From Planctomycetota bacterium (GTDB taxonomy: Bacteria; Planctomycetota; Planctomycetia; Planctomycetales; Planctomycetaceae): 40,826 bases of DNA. The notes below the pieces were generated by a model. That model was not told the DNA's origin. It did no database searches and saw nothing but the letters and a program-made list of their open reading frames with translations. The stretch lies in the NCBI GenBank assembly GCA_018242565.1, contig JAFEBR010000295.1:1-40826 (forward strand). The letters run 5' to 3'. Below are positions 27,322 to 38,114 of this stretch, piece after piece. Made by a program: the position numbers and the translations under genes. The first letter of the stretch is position 1. The number at the start of each line of letters is the position of its first letter.

Positions 27322-28425
27322 CTAGTACACACCCACCGTCGTCGTCTTGGCGAACTCGTGGAAGGGACGCGTACCGCTGATTCCATCCCACGGATATTTG
27401 TCGAAGGGGAGTTCACGCTCGCCTTCATCGCGCTCCATGAATCCCGGAATGAACGTTTCCTTGGTGAGGGTGGTCAACTTGACGCGCCCCGTCTGGCCGT
27501 AGCCCACCAACTGGTTGTAATCCTTGAACTCGACCACTTCGATCACCGCTCGCGGTTGGGGAGCGAAATAGGTGATCTTGTAGTTGTCGGCCGGATCAAA
27601 CGGTTTACCACAGGCCAACCCCATCAGCGTGTTGCCGTAGGTGGGAGTCATAAATACCCCATCCAGCAGTTCATCCATCGCGAAGCGATACCATTGTGGA
27701 GTGAATTCTGTCCCCCCCGAGAAGATCCCGGTGATCCCGGTTTCCCGAATGCTCGACCCCTGATCCATGAGCTTCATGGCCAGCGCTTCCAGCAGTTTAG
27801 GAGTGGTGAACATGCACTTGATGTCGTGACCGGCCGACAGAATGGTAATCGCCTGGTCGATCACGTGATCGCGGTAAGCTTCCATTTCCTTCATGTTGCC
27901 GCGCTTGATTAACTTGACCACCCACCGCGGATCCAGATCGACGCAGAAGGAAATCCCGCCGCGGAACTGGGCCAGGTGTTCGACGGCCAGACGCAACCGG
28001 CGAGGGCCGCTGGGGCCCAGCATCAGCCAGTTACTGCCTTTGGGGAACTTGTCGTCCGGCAGGGTCTCGCTGAACATTTCGTAGTCAGTCTTCCAGTCGT
28101 CGATCTGCATGCGGCTTTTCGGAATGCCGGTTGTGCCCCCGGTTTCGAACACGTAAACCGGCTTGCCTTTCAGCCCCTGCGGAATCCAGCGCTGGATCGG
28201 ACCACCCCGCAGCCATTCATCTTCGAAAGATGGGAATTTCTTCAAATCATCGTAATTCTGAACCGCTTTCCGGGGGTCAAACCCCAGCGTTTTGGCTTTC
28301 TCCAGCCAGAATGGGCAACCGGTCGCCGGATTGAAATGCCATTCGATGATGTCACGAACGTGGGCGTCGAGACGTTCTCGAGCGGCACTGACTTTGGCCG
28401 CCAACTCGGGAGAAATAGCAGTCAC
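27322..28425 (-). CDS. LuxE/phenylacetate-CoA ligase-like adenylate-forming protein
   Basis: The 367-residue product belongs to the ANL adenylating enzymes but is short, like LuxE acyl-protein synthetase. Motifs: ETGGTTGIPKSR (the AMP-binding P-loop, about residues 93-104), TYGNT (A5-type), GQTGRVKLTTLTKE and ERDEGE (A7-type). Such proteins activate a carboxylic acid as acyl-AMP and pass it to a thiol. The frame is open from a TTG at 28440, but GTG at 28425 has GGAG nine bases upstream and is preferred; the next gene uses the same GGAG-GTG arrangement. It is followed by an ALDH-fold gene that could reduce the activated acid. Substrate unknown. Its usual C-terminal lid domain seems reduced or absent. 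Confidence 0.8.
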   Translation of the reverse strand: MTAISPELAAKVSAARERLDAHVRDIIEWHFNPATGCPFWLEKAKTLGFDPRKAVQNYDDLKKFPSFEDEWLRGGPIQRWIPQGLKGKPVYVFETGGTTGIPKSRMQIDDWKTDYEMFSETLPDDKFPKGSNWLMLGPSGPRRLRLAVEHLAQFRGGISFCVDLDPRWVVKLIKRGNMKEMEAYRDHVIDQAITILSAGHDIKCMFTTPKLLEALAMKLMDQGSSIRETGITGIFSGGTEFTPQWYRFAMDELLDGVFMTPTYGNTLMGLACGKPFDPADNYKITYFAPQPRAVIEVVEFKDYNQLVGYGQTGRVKLTTLTKETFIPGFMERDEGERELPFDKYPWDGISGTRPFHEFAKTTTVGVY

Positions 28426-28552
28426 GATAGGGAACTCCAACGGGGCAGGTCGATCAGAGAAGGATGCTGAGGCAGGCGGCGCGAACCAACTCGGCCGGGG
28501 ACATTACATATTAGGCGATCGGGCCAGCTTTTCAACGCAGGCACACGACTTC

Positions 28553-28599
28553 AAACGAAACGCCTCGGGATGCGTGCAGGGCACACATCCCGAGGCGTT
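28553..28599 (-). terminator. Intrinsic terminator of the Gly/Pro-rich gene
   Basis: Bases 28559-28572 and 28586-28599 are perfect 14-base inverted repeats, with an extra four-pair stem inside the loop. On the minus strand the stem is followed by TTTCGTTTG. It lies 36 bases after the stop at 28635, a distance like that of the terminator at 25720-25765. Confidence 0.82.
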
Positions 28600-28634
28600 C
28601 AAATCCGCTTTTCAAGTTCACGTCGAAGTCGCGA

Positions 28635-29600
28635 TCAACCTCCGTTGGGGCCACCTTCAGGGGGGCCCGGAGGGGGACCTGTCGGAGGACCACCGGTTCC
28701 ACCTGTCCCACCACTGGGCGGGCCACCTTGAGGCGGTCCGCTGGGCGGTCCACCTGTGCTGCCCGTGCCACCTGTTCCGCCACTCGGAGGACCACCACCG
28801 GTCGGACCACCTTCCGGGGGACCTGAGGGAGGACCGCCCGAGCTGCCGGTGCCACCGTTCGGAGGACCACCTGGCGGCGGACCACCCGTCGGACTGACAT
28901 TGGGCCCCGGAGGCGTGATCGTGAATCCACCGCTCGTGTACGACGAAGATGTCGAACTGGGAGGACTGAATTTCGAAAAGCCTCCCAGCATCCCGCTCAG
29001 CGAACTGCCCGCTCCGGAACTCATGCCCGACATCAGGCCACTCAGCCCCGACATCGAACCGGTCATACCCGAGAGGCCACTGGGCATCCCGCCACCGGCC
29101 ATTTTGCCCATGGCCCCCATGCCGGCCAAGCCCGACATTCCCGAGCCTGTGCCTCCCATCAGGCCGCCGAGTCCCGAGCCACCGCTGCGGCCCATGCCGC
29201 CAGCGCCTGCTCCGCCGATCCCACCACCGACGCCTCCAGTACCACCACCGACGCCGCCACTACCGCCGATACCGCCGCCGAATCCACCGCCGCCGCTGCC
29301 GAAACCGCCAGTCCCTGTCCCAAAGCCGGCATTGGGGTCACCCGTCGTTCCGCCATTATTGGAGTTGGTGTTCGTATCCTTTTTCTTTTTCTTCTTAGAC
29401 TTCGAGCCCTTCTCGTCTTTGTCTTTGTCAGACTGGCCGTTGGTTGTGAAACCACCACTCCCCAGATTCCGGACATCGTTGCTGGGGGGAATGGGGGAAC
29501 CACCAGGAGGCTGGGCCACCCCGCTGCTCGGGAGTGCCAAGCTGACAGCGAGCCCGGTCACCGCCCCCAGACCCCAGAGACGCACTCTTGCTGCGATCAT
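28635..29600 (-). CDS. Secreted low-complexity Gly/Pro-rich protein
   Basis: The 321-residue protein has a signal peptide (about 1-30, ending SSGVAQ) and a short polar segment with a lysine-rich patch (SKSKKKKKKDT, about 66-76). A Gly-rich stretch of GGxGG and GGM units runs from about 90 to 200. After a short Ser/Thr-rich part it ends in about 70 residues of tandem PPxGPPxGGP units. The ATG at 29600 has GGAGAG six bases upstream. Composition suggests a flexible surface, matrix or scaffold protein; no enzyme domain is visible. A proline-rich open frame on the opposite strand is only the mirror of the Gly-rich codons. A good terminator follows, and a candidate promoter lies at 29693-29721. Confidence 0.78.
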   Translation of the reverse strand: MIAARVRLWGLGAVTGLAVSLALPSSGVAQPPGGSPIPPSNDVRNLGSGGFTTNGQSDKDKDEKGSKSKKKKKKDTNTNSNNGGTTGDPNAGFGTGTGGFGSGGGGFGGGIGGSGGVGGGTGGVGGGIGGAGAGGMGRSGGSGLGGLMGGTGSGMSGLAGMGAMGKMAGGGMPSGLSGMTGSMSGLSGLMSGMSSGAGSSLSGMLGGFSKFSPPSSTSSSYTSGGFTITPPGPNVSPTGGPPPGGPPNGGTGSSGGPPSGPPEGGPTGGGPPSGGTGGTGSTGGPPSGPPQGGPPSGGTGGTGGPPTGPPPGPPEGGPNGG

Positions 29601-29692
29601 ATCGTTCTCTCCAAACCTGATGAGGTTGCAGAACTGCCCGGAAACTCCACGCGATGTGTACGCGCACGACTCCCTTGATCTTATTATCGAGA

Positions 29693-29721
29693 ATCCTATC
29701 CCTGTGGTTGTGAAATTGCAA
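29693..29721 (-). promoter_or_regulatory. Candidate promoter of the Gly/Pro-rich gene
   Basis: On the minus strand TTGCAA (29721-29716) and TAGGAT (29698-29693) are separated by 17 bases, each matching 4/6 of the consensus. The leader to the ATG at 29600 would be about 85 bases. The divergent kdsB promoter must lie in the same 220-base gap, but I could not place it. Confidence 0.3.
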
Positions 29722-29820
29722 CATTATTATCCATTTTGGCCCTCATTCCTTGCAGCGCCGGCCCGGCAAAACTAAAACTGCGACCGGTTGGAGAGTGCTC
29801 TCGGCAGGAAGGACACGGGA

Positions 29821-32270
<2,450 letters not shown>

Positions 32271-32301
32271 TCGTCACACGACTCGGTCATTTCGCAGGTG
32301 C

Positions 32302-32739
32302 TCACTCGCCGCGCGATCCACCCGACATGGATCGCGAATTGAGTCCACACGTTTCTGCGGTGCAGCGGCCCGTCAGCGCCAGTCGCTTGCGGGCAAACCA
32401 GGTATAGCCCCAGTCGCACAGTCGCGAAATGACCGGCCAGCGCGTGACGGCCACCAGCGGCCCCCAGCCCACAGCGGTGTACAGTCGACGGAAGACCTCG
32501 ACCCCTTCGATCCACGTTCCATCCGGAAGCCGTCCGTGGATGCGGGCCATCAACTCTTCGAAGGATTTTCCCTCGCGAACCGGATCAAACTCGGGATCGC
32601 TGATGTCAGTGGCGCGAATCCGCTGCCGACGATCCCAGCGCCGCAGCAGCGAGATCTCCCGGCGACACAGCGGACAATCGCCGTCGAAAAACACTTCGAT
32701 GTCGAATTCTTCTGTCTGCTGCAGGGCCGGCTGATTCAT
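32302..32739 (-). CDS. DCC-family (DUF393) thiol-disulfide oxidoreductase-like protein
   Basis: The 145-residue protein has the family signature DGDCPLC (Cys22 and Cys25 in a CxxC arrangement) near the N-terminus, followed by [15 protein letters not shown] and a downstream helical part with [10 protein letters not shown], as in other DUF393 proteins. The family is thought to be thioredoxin-like and redox active, but substrates are generally unknown. There is no signal peptide, so it should act in the cytoplasm. GAGGTAG lies just before the ATG at 32739. It stands alone between pyrG and a long divergent gap. Confidence 0.88.
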   Translation of the reverse strand: MNQPALQQTEEFDIEVFFDGDCPLCRREISLLRRWDRRQRIRATDISDPEFDPVREGKSFEELMARIHGRLPDGTWIEGVEVFRRLYTAVGWGPLVAVTRWPVISRLCDWGYTWFARKRLALTGRCTAETCGLNSRSMSGGSRGE

Positions 32740-33075
32740 GTTCTACCTCGCTTATAAATCGGCGTCGCGGATTTCATCCGACACCCGCTCCACTTGGTAA
32801 ACCGCCACGGCCGGCCAGAATTAACCGTTCGGTTCCACACGGCCGGTCAGGAGGGCCTCACATTCGCAAACAGGGACCTGAAGATCCAGAAACTGTCGCC
32901 TGAATTTCCGCCAAAACCTACAAAATTGTAATTCTGGCCACTTGAGGATTCGCGCACGATCACGTTTCTGAGGAGTGGGTCATTTCACGCTTCCGGCGAC
33001 CTGGTGCTGTGTCCACGGTTTCCGGGGTCGTCTGGCGCACGTTTCGGATTCACACACTCTAACCGGAGCACGCTG
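32740..33075. other. Divergent intergenic gap with a spaced direct repeat
   Basis: These 336 bases separate the minus-strand DCC gene from the plus-strand secreted protein and should hold both promoters. Two near-identical 14-mers beginning ACGGCCGG occur at 32807-32820 and 32839-32852 (two mismatches), 32 bases apart, with a small AACCG-TT-CGGTT hairpin between them. No open frame here looks like a gene, and no promoter is clear enough to name. Confidence 0.45.
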
Positions 33076-33930
33076 ATGAAAGTGATATGTCAATTTGTTG
33101 TCGCCCTCATCCTGGGAACGATGTTGGGCACCGCGCTCGAGGCAGGCTCGAAAACAACGGCGCGCGCCGCCAGGGCCGATGGTCCGTCGACGCCCCCCGT
33201 GGAATTGTTCGAAGCGCTCGAACGCGGACTGATCGAAACGAACGTCATCGCCCGAAACGCCCATGCCGCCAATGTTTTTGTCACGAACAAAACCAAACAG
33301 GGAATCGCCGTGCAGTTCCCCGTCGCGGTTGTGGCTGTGCCCGTGCTCAAACAACGCTTCGGACAGACCGGCGCCAATGGCGGGTTGATGAATCCCGGTG
33401 GCAACGCAGGGGGTAATGGCGGCGGCATGTCGCAGTCCATTGGCGGCGGCATGCAACTGGGTGGCGGTGGTGGCGCCGGAAACGCCCCCGGAGGCGGGTT
33501 CAACAATGGTTTCAACGGGATGAACAACAACGGTCAGGGCATCTTCTCCATTCCCTCTGAGGGGTCGGTCAAGATCCCGCTCGCGACCGTCTGTCTGTCT
33601 CATGGCAAACCTGACCCGCGGGCCCGCATCAAGTACCAACTCGTCAAACTCGAGGACTATTCCGACGACCCGGTGCTCCACGAAACGCTGAAGTTGTTTG
33701 CGGCAGGCGTCGTGGACACCGAGACCGCCCAGGCAGCGGCCTGGCACTTGACAGACCACCTCTCGTGGGAAGAATTGCGAATGAAGCAAATCGAACCTTT
33801 CAGCTTCGAACCCGTGTACTATTTCTCCGAGGGGAAAGTGGATGCGGCCCTGCAACTGGTCCGGCAGGCCCAAGCGAATGCCCGGCCGTCGCGACGTGCG
33901 GCCGAGACCGCGAGCCTGCGGCGAGAGTAA
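33076..33930 (+). CDS. Secreted protein with Gly/Asn-rich middle, unknown function
   Basis: The 284-residue product has a signal peptide (about 1-22), an alpha/beta segment (about 38-95, with VELFEALERGLIE and FPVAVVAVPVL), and a low-complexity stretch of Gly, Asn and Met (about 98-155). A second folded part (about 160-260) follows with VCLSHGKPDPRARIKYQL and a helical TAQAAAWHLTDHLSWEEL segment. The ATG at 33076 has CGGAG seven bases upstream; a longer open frame lacks support. Similar two-part secreted proteins occur in planctomycetes as far as I recall, without known function. A strong hairpin follows the stop. Confidence 0.78.
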   Translation: MKVICQFVVALILGTMLGTALEAGSKTTARAARADGPSTPPVELFEALERGLIETNVIARNAHAANVFVTNKTKQGIAVQFPVAVVAVPVLKQRFGQTGANGGLMNPGGNAGGNGGGMSQSIGGGMQLGGGGGAGNAPGGGFNNGFNGMNNNGQGIFSIPSEGSVKIPLATVCLSHGKPDPRARIKYQLVKLEDYSDDPVLHETLKLFAAGVVDTETAQAAAWHLTDHLSWEELRMKQIEPFSFEPVYYFSEGKVDAALQLVRQAQANARPSRRAAETASLRRE

Positions 33931-34414
33931 CGACGCCACTCGCGGCTTGTCCTGAGCGGACTCCGCAGAGCCACTCCGACAGTGACAGACATCCTGGTTC
34001 ACTGACCAGGTGTCTGCCACTGTCTCCATTTTGATGTTGCGGCCCTGCGTTTTCTTGGGCCACCGTACTGAAATGCAGCAGTCGGCAAGGCGAAATCCTA
34101 CACCGCCGTCGTCAGCGTGCGGCGAGTGATTTCTTACAATTTCGCGGGCCGTTCGCAGCAGCATTCACTCCCCAGTTGATTGGCTCGCTTCGACTTGCAG
34201 CGACAGGGTGGGGTTTGCTAATCTCCTCGACCCGCCAGACGGCACACCGTTTGCGTTTAAGCGCCCCAGCAGCGTGTGTCGCTGACAAATTGAGAATCTG
34301 CGGGATTTACCCGCCGACCAAGAGTTTGAAAACCGGCGTGAGTCTGCGCCCACCGGGTGTCGGCTCACGCCACTTGCGTTTTTTGTTCAGGAAGCTCTGG
34401 AGTTTGTGTCGCCC
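33931..34414. other. Intergenic gap between two plus-strand genes
   Basis: This gap of about 480 bases begins with a strong terminator hairpin (33978-34024). The rest presumably holds the promoter of the small membrane-protein gene. Short open frames occur but have no ribosome site or recognisable composition. No tRNA-like fold was found. Confidence 0.5.
33978..34031 (+). terminator. Terminator of the secreted Gly/Asn-rich protein gene
   Basis: A long stem pairs 33978-33984 with 34018-34024, 33986-33991 with 34011-34016 and 33993-33998 with 34005-34010, interrupted by one mismatch and one bulge, and a T-rich CCATTTTG follows. It starts 48 bases after the stop at 33930. The arms carry ACAGTG and CACTGT words, so the element could belong to a repeat family elsewhere in the genome. 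Confidence 0.75.
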
Positions 34415-34888
34415 ATGTTGCGTCAATGGTCAAAGTGCGCCTGCACGCTGGTGCAGCGCGTCTGGTTTCCGGTTTTGTGGTCGTTTATCGCCGCAGTTTC
34501 TGCGTTCGACACGTTTCTGACAATCCGCTTCGAAGACCTGATGTCGGTCGTCGAGCGGAACGCTGTGGGACGCTTCCTTATCGATCTCGACAACGGCGGC
34601 ATCGGACTGTTCGTGCGCACGAAAATCGCTGGCACCGTCATCGTGCTGATCGCACTGGTGGCGCTGCACCTGTATCAGCGCCGTTGGGCCCGACCTGTGA
34701 CGATTGCTCTGGCCGCATTTCAATTCGGCCTGTTGTCGTACCTCGCCTTGAGCGAACCGGCCCTGCAAAAGCCTGCGACCGAAGTCTCTGCCGAACTGGC
34801 AGCCAGCCTGCCCGCTCCGCGCACCGTCTGGGACGACATCGCCTGGTTCCTGCCGCACGAAGAACCCCACCACAGCCACACCCGGTAA
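34415..34888 (+). CDS. Small membrane protein of unknown function
   Basis: The 157-residue protein has hydrophobic segments at about 15-35, 68-90 and 96-112. Between the first two is an FDTFLTIRFEDLMSVVERNAVGRFLI region, and the tail is His- and Pro-rich. The acidic D and E residues next to the first helix recall DUF5658-type small membrane proteins, but this is weak. The ATG at 34415 is 12 bases from a TGGAG site; an in-frame GTG at 34406 is only three bases from it and is less likely. Two other frames are open across the region, but this one has the membrane-protein composition. The gene converges on the PIN-TRAM gene. Confidence 0.68.
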   Translation: MLRQWSKCACTLVQRVWFPVLWSFIAAVSAFDTFLTIRFEDLMSVVERNAVGRFLIDLDNGGIGLFVRTKIAGTVIVLIALVALHLYQRRWARPVTIALAAFQFGLLSYLALSEPALQKPATEVSAELAASLPAPRTVWDDIAWFLPHEEPHHSHTR

Positions 34889-35015
34889 ACGAGATTCCCC
34901 ACGCAGGTGGCTTCAATAAGCTGACCAGAACGTGCACCGTTTCGCGCTGGCTGGTGAGCTCGGTTCAGTTGGCGCGCCCCATGCAGACAATGGCGACTCA
35001 GTGTTTGAGTCGGTC

Positions 35016-36035
35016 TTAACGGTCGGCGGCAGTGGGCAAACGGCCGAAGATCATCCGGCCAGCGCTCGACTGCAACACGCTCTTCACCACGACGTCTGAC
35101 TCTTTGCCGATCATTGAAGCTCCGTCTTCACAGACGAGCATCGTGCCGTCATCGAGATAGCCCACGCCCTGCCCCGGCGCTTCACCGGCCTTGATGATCT
35201 TGATCGTCAGCCGTTCGCCTGGCAGGTACCGGGGTTTCAGCGAATTGGCCAGATCGTTCAGGTTTATGACGTCGACACCCTGCACACTGGCCACTTTGTT
35301 CAGGTTGAAGTCATTGGTGACGACGCAACCGCCGAGCTTTTTCGCCAGTTCGACCAACCGCTGATCGACCGACATCCCCTTGCCGTCTTCCTGCCGCACG
35401 TCGTGCAGTTTCACATCGCTCCGCGGATTCGACTGCAGCCGACTCAACACATCCAGGCCTCGGCGACCGCGATTACGCCGCAATTTGTCGTTGCTGTCGG
35501 CGATGTCCTGCAGTTCCTGCAGTACGAACGACGGCACAATCAACGGCGAGTCGATGATCTTGGTTTCGATCACATCGGCAATCCGCCCATCAATGATCGA
35601 GCTGGTATCGAGCACGTACGGACGTCCCCCGCGGACTTCTTTTGCGAATTCAATGTAGGGGATGATGAACCGGAATTTATCTTTCGTCTGGAGCAACATT
35701 GTTACACACAGATACGGAAAGATCAGGTTCATCAGCATGAGCGAGACCCCCTTGTATTCTGCAAAAATCACAGGTTGCAGAGCCGTGTAGGTCAGATAGC
35801 TCAACAGAAATCCGATCAGCAGCCCGAAGTACACGGCCGAAATGACATCAATCCGTTTTTTCGGAATGATGATGTCAATGAAAATCACCGACGACGAAAT
35901 GAACAGCAGAACGAAGAACGCCAGTAAGGGGCGTGCCCCCAGCGCGGCGGGAGCCACGGAATCGGTGCTGACGTAGGCGGCAATCGCCCCTGCGCAGACC
36001 ACCATATAAATTGCTCGAATAATATTCAGCAGCAT
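35016..36035 (-). CDS. Membrane-anchored PIN-TRAM domain protein (YacL-like)
   Basis: The 339-residue product has four membrane helices in the first 120 residues (about 5-22, 37-57, 63-85, 95-116). A PIN nuclease-type domain follows (about 138-262) with the acidic residues Asp143 in VLDTSSIIDGR, Glu174, Asp224 and Asp242 in VTNDFNLNK, then a TRAM domain (about 272-330, GERLTIKIIKAGEAPGQGVGYLDDGTMLV). This is the YacL layout found in Firmicutes and many other bacteria; PIN domains often cut RNA and TRAM domains bind RNA, so an RNA role at the membrane is likely but unproven. The frame is open 33 codons further upstream, but the ATG at 36035 begins immediately before the first helix and is chosen. 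It follows a HIT gene. Confidence 0.9.
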   Translation of the reverse strand: MLLNIIRAIYMVVCAGAIAAYVSTDSVAPAALGARPLLAFFVLLFISSSVIFIDIIIPKKRIDVISAVYFGLLIGFLLSYLTYTALQPVIFAEYKGVSLMLMNLIFPYLCVTMLLQTKDKFRFIIPYIEFAKEVRGGRPYVLDTSSIIDGRIADVIETKIIDSPLIVPSFVLQELQDIADSNDKLRRNRGRRGLDVLSRLQSNPRSDVKLHDVRQEDGKGMSVDQRLVELAKKLGGCVVTNDFNLNKVASVQGVDVINLNDLANSLKPRYLPGERLTIKIIKAGEAPGQGVGYLDDGTMLVCEDGASMIGKESDVVVKSVLQSSAGRMIFGRLPTAADR

Positions 36036-36201
36036 ACTCGGCCTGATTCGCAATAACGAAACGGAACCGCTGGCTCGGGCTCCGGTACGTAAGAACCGCA
36101 GTCGAGGAGCGCCTTCGACCAGCACCCTCGACACCAGAAGCCCAGGGACTCCGCAACGAACACCGGTCGGCGGTCTATTCTTCTGTGTTTACAGGGAGGA
36201 A

Positions 36202-36696
36202 TCAAGTCTGTGGACCGATCAACACCTGCCGCAAGGCTTCCAACGACTGTGGAATCACATCCACCCCCGCCAGAACCGGCATGAAATTGGTATCTCCTGT
36301 CCACCGGGGAACCAGATGCCAGTGTAGATGGCCGGGCACCCCCGCGCCCGCAATGCGGCCCAGATTGACCCCCACATTAAAACCCTCGGCTGACATCCGC
36401 TCCCGAATCTTCTGAATCAATTCCTGCAGCGAATGCATGCATTCCAGCAGTTCTTCGTCGTCGAGATCTTCCAGATGCGCCTTGTGCTCCAAGGGCGAAA
36501 CCAGCAGATGCCCATTGTTGTAAGGGAACCGATTCAGCACGGTGAATGTCCGCTTGCCCCGCGAAATCACCAGGTTCTCGGCATCATGCGCCGGGTCTGC
36601 CGCGTATCGGCACAAAAAGCACCCAGCCGGAGGCTGTTCCTTGCTCGTGGTAATATATGACAGACGCCAGGGCGCCCAGATTGTATCGTGCAGCAC
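36202..36696 (-). CDS. HIT-family nucleotide hydrolase/phosphorylase-like protein
   Basis: The 164-residue protein has the histidine-triad motif GHLHWHLVPRW (His123, His125, His127), in which the middle-to-last histidine forms the nucleotidyl intermediate. Other family signs are Cys26-x-x-Cys29 with later histidines as a probable zinc site, and YNNGHLLVSP. Relatives split Ap4A-type dinucleotides or act as nucleotidyl hydrolases, probably scavenging signalling or by-product nucleotides. The start is a GTG at 36696 with GAGAG six bases upstream. The gene follows the Cys-cluster gene after 25 bases and is probably co-transcribed with it. Confidence 0.91.
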   Translation of the reverse strand: MLHDTIWAPWRLSYITTSKEQPPAGCFLCRYAADPAHDAENLVISRGKRTFTVLNRFPYNNGHLLVSPLEHKAHLEDLDDEELLECMHSLQELIQKIRERMSAEGFNVGVNLGRIAGAGVPGHLHWHLVPRWTGDTNFMPVLAGVDVIPQSLEALRQVLIGPQT

Positions 36697-36721
36697 AATG
36701 ATCTCTCGGTATCTCGGGAAA

Positions 36722-37987
36722 TTAACGGCCGTACCAGGCCGTCAGTCGACTGATGTCCTGGGTTTGTGCCAGCATGCGGACTCGCGCTCGAAAGTTCAAT
36801 TGTCCGAACGCCGGGGAATAGCCGTGATGGTGGTCGGCGATATTCAGCGCCCGCGTCACGTCATCAAGCGTCAACTGCCGGCGTCCGGCGCCGACGGCCA
36901 GCCAGCGGGCCAGAAACAACACCACCGGAATGACCAGCGCCAGACTCTGAAAACCTTCCACAACCGGCACATCATAGTAGGCGCGCCCGCAGAAATGCAG
37001 CGACTGGATTTTCACGCGGAGGTAACGGATCAGGAGTTCGTCAACTGCGGCAGGCAGAGGTCCGAAGGCCGGCTCCAACTCAGTAAACGGCACAGGAACA
37101 AACGCCGGCTGCAAAGGGGGTGCCAGACCCATTCCGCGGGTGAATCGCACTGCCGCTCGAAATAGTCGCCAGCGATTGGCCCAGCCCAGCTCACAATCAG
37201 CCAGCGTGTCACGCCGAGCGTACTGTGCACATTGCAGTCGAAACTGCATCCGGCCCACGGCACTGGGTTCCGGCTGCTCAGGCAGTGCCGCAGCTTCACT
37301 CGCTGCTGCCCCCGCCACAATCTCCAGAAACTCCCGTAACCGGGGCCCGCGGATTTTGTCGAACCGCGCCTGCCCGAGCAGTTCCACAAACGCCAGAGCC
37401 TGGATCACCCGCGGTACGATGCCCCCAGTCCCCTCGGCGATCTGCCGTTCGAGGGACGCCACGATCTGCAGAGTTTCCGACCAATCGAGCGATTGCCCCG
37501 GAGTAACAGGCGGAGGCACCATCTCCGCGGCACTCTCGGGCACGACCAGACGCTCCAGAACCTTGAGTTCGTGGCGCTGCTCCGAAACAGGACGGCCCCG
37601 ATTCCCGGCCACCGACGGACAACTGAATCGCAACCCGACCGTAATTTTCTTGCCGGCGGGGTGAAAGGCGTACGGATAAATCCGGCACGCCAGCGGTTTG
37701 GCCTCTTCACCGAATTTAGCATGGATCCGGCAGTAGCCTTGTTCATCCAGAAACACACAGGCGCCGTTCGGCTGGTGCCCTAAACGGTAACGCCGCGACC
37801 ACGGCCACCAGCCCAGACGCACCAACCACGGTCGGCCGCGGGACACTTCAGCATCCGTCTCCCAATGCTGCTCGACAATCCGCTGACGCTCGGCCTCGGT
37901 GATCTCAATGAGATGCTGCTGGCAACAGCCACCACAGTTGTGGCAACTCCAGTTTTGAATCGTCGGCAATTCCAGGGGAGGAGGCAT
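36722..37987 (-). CDS. Cys-cluster protein of the YkgJ/FliB type
   Basis: The 421-residue product opens with NWSCHNCGGCC (Cys15, 18, 21, 22), then carries NGACVFLDEQGYCRIHAKFG and PLACRIYPYAF, the set of cysteines seen in the YkgJ family and in flagellin lysine N-methylase (FliB). These are thought to bind an iron-sulfur cluster or zinc. The rest (about 150-421) is a helical domain without motifs I recognise, and near the end lie hydrophobic stretches. No flagellar gene is nearby, so methylation of flagellin cannot be inferred. Two in-frame ATGs (37996 and 37987) are possible starts; the second has GGAA nine bases upstream. The open frame extends to 38035 without support. Confidence 0.75.
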   Translation of the reverse strand: MPPPLELPTIQNWSCHNCGGCCQQHLIEITEAERQRIVEQHWETDAEVSRGRPWLVRLGWWPWSRRYRLGHQPNGACVFLDEQGYCRIHAKFGEEAKPLACRIYPYAFHPAGKKITVGLRFSCPSVAGNRGRPVSEQRHELKVLERLVVPESAAEMVPPPVTPGQSLDWSETLQIVASLERQIAEGTGGIVPRVIQALAFVELLGQARFDKIRGPRLREFLEIVAGAAASEAAALPEQPEPSAVGRMQFRLQCAQYARRDTLADCELGWANRWRLFRAAVRFTRGMGLAPPLQPAFVPVPFTELEPAFGPLPAAVDELLIRYLRVKIQSLHFCGRAYYDVPVVEGFQSLALVIPVVLFLARWLAVGAGRRQLTLDDVTRALNIADHHHGYSPAFGQLNFRARVRMLAQTQDISRLTAWYGR

Positions 37988-38114
37988 CGCACGCATTTCC
38001 GCATTAGGACCGCACGGGAATCGCCGGGGTCGCACCAGCCAACCGCTGCGACCTCATTCCCTGCAGCCGATGTTTATGTCAGCACGTCAGGCATCTGCGT
38101 GCTGGCCGCCGCGT

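Noticed and set aside
28756-29775. Long proline-rich open frame on the plus strand
   Set aside because: It is the exact complement of the Gly-rich codons of the secreted protein at 28635-29600, which has a signal peptide, ribosome site and terminator. The plus-strand frame has none of these.
32980-34164. 394-codon minus-strand frame across the secreted Gly/Asn-rich gene
   Set aside because: The plus-strand gene has a signal peptide, an upstream CGGAG and a terminator. The minus-strand frame has none and spans the terminator hairpin.
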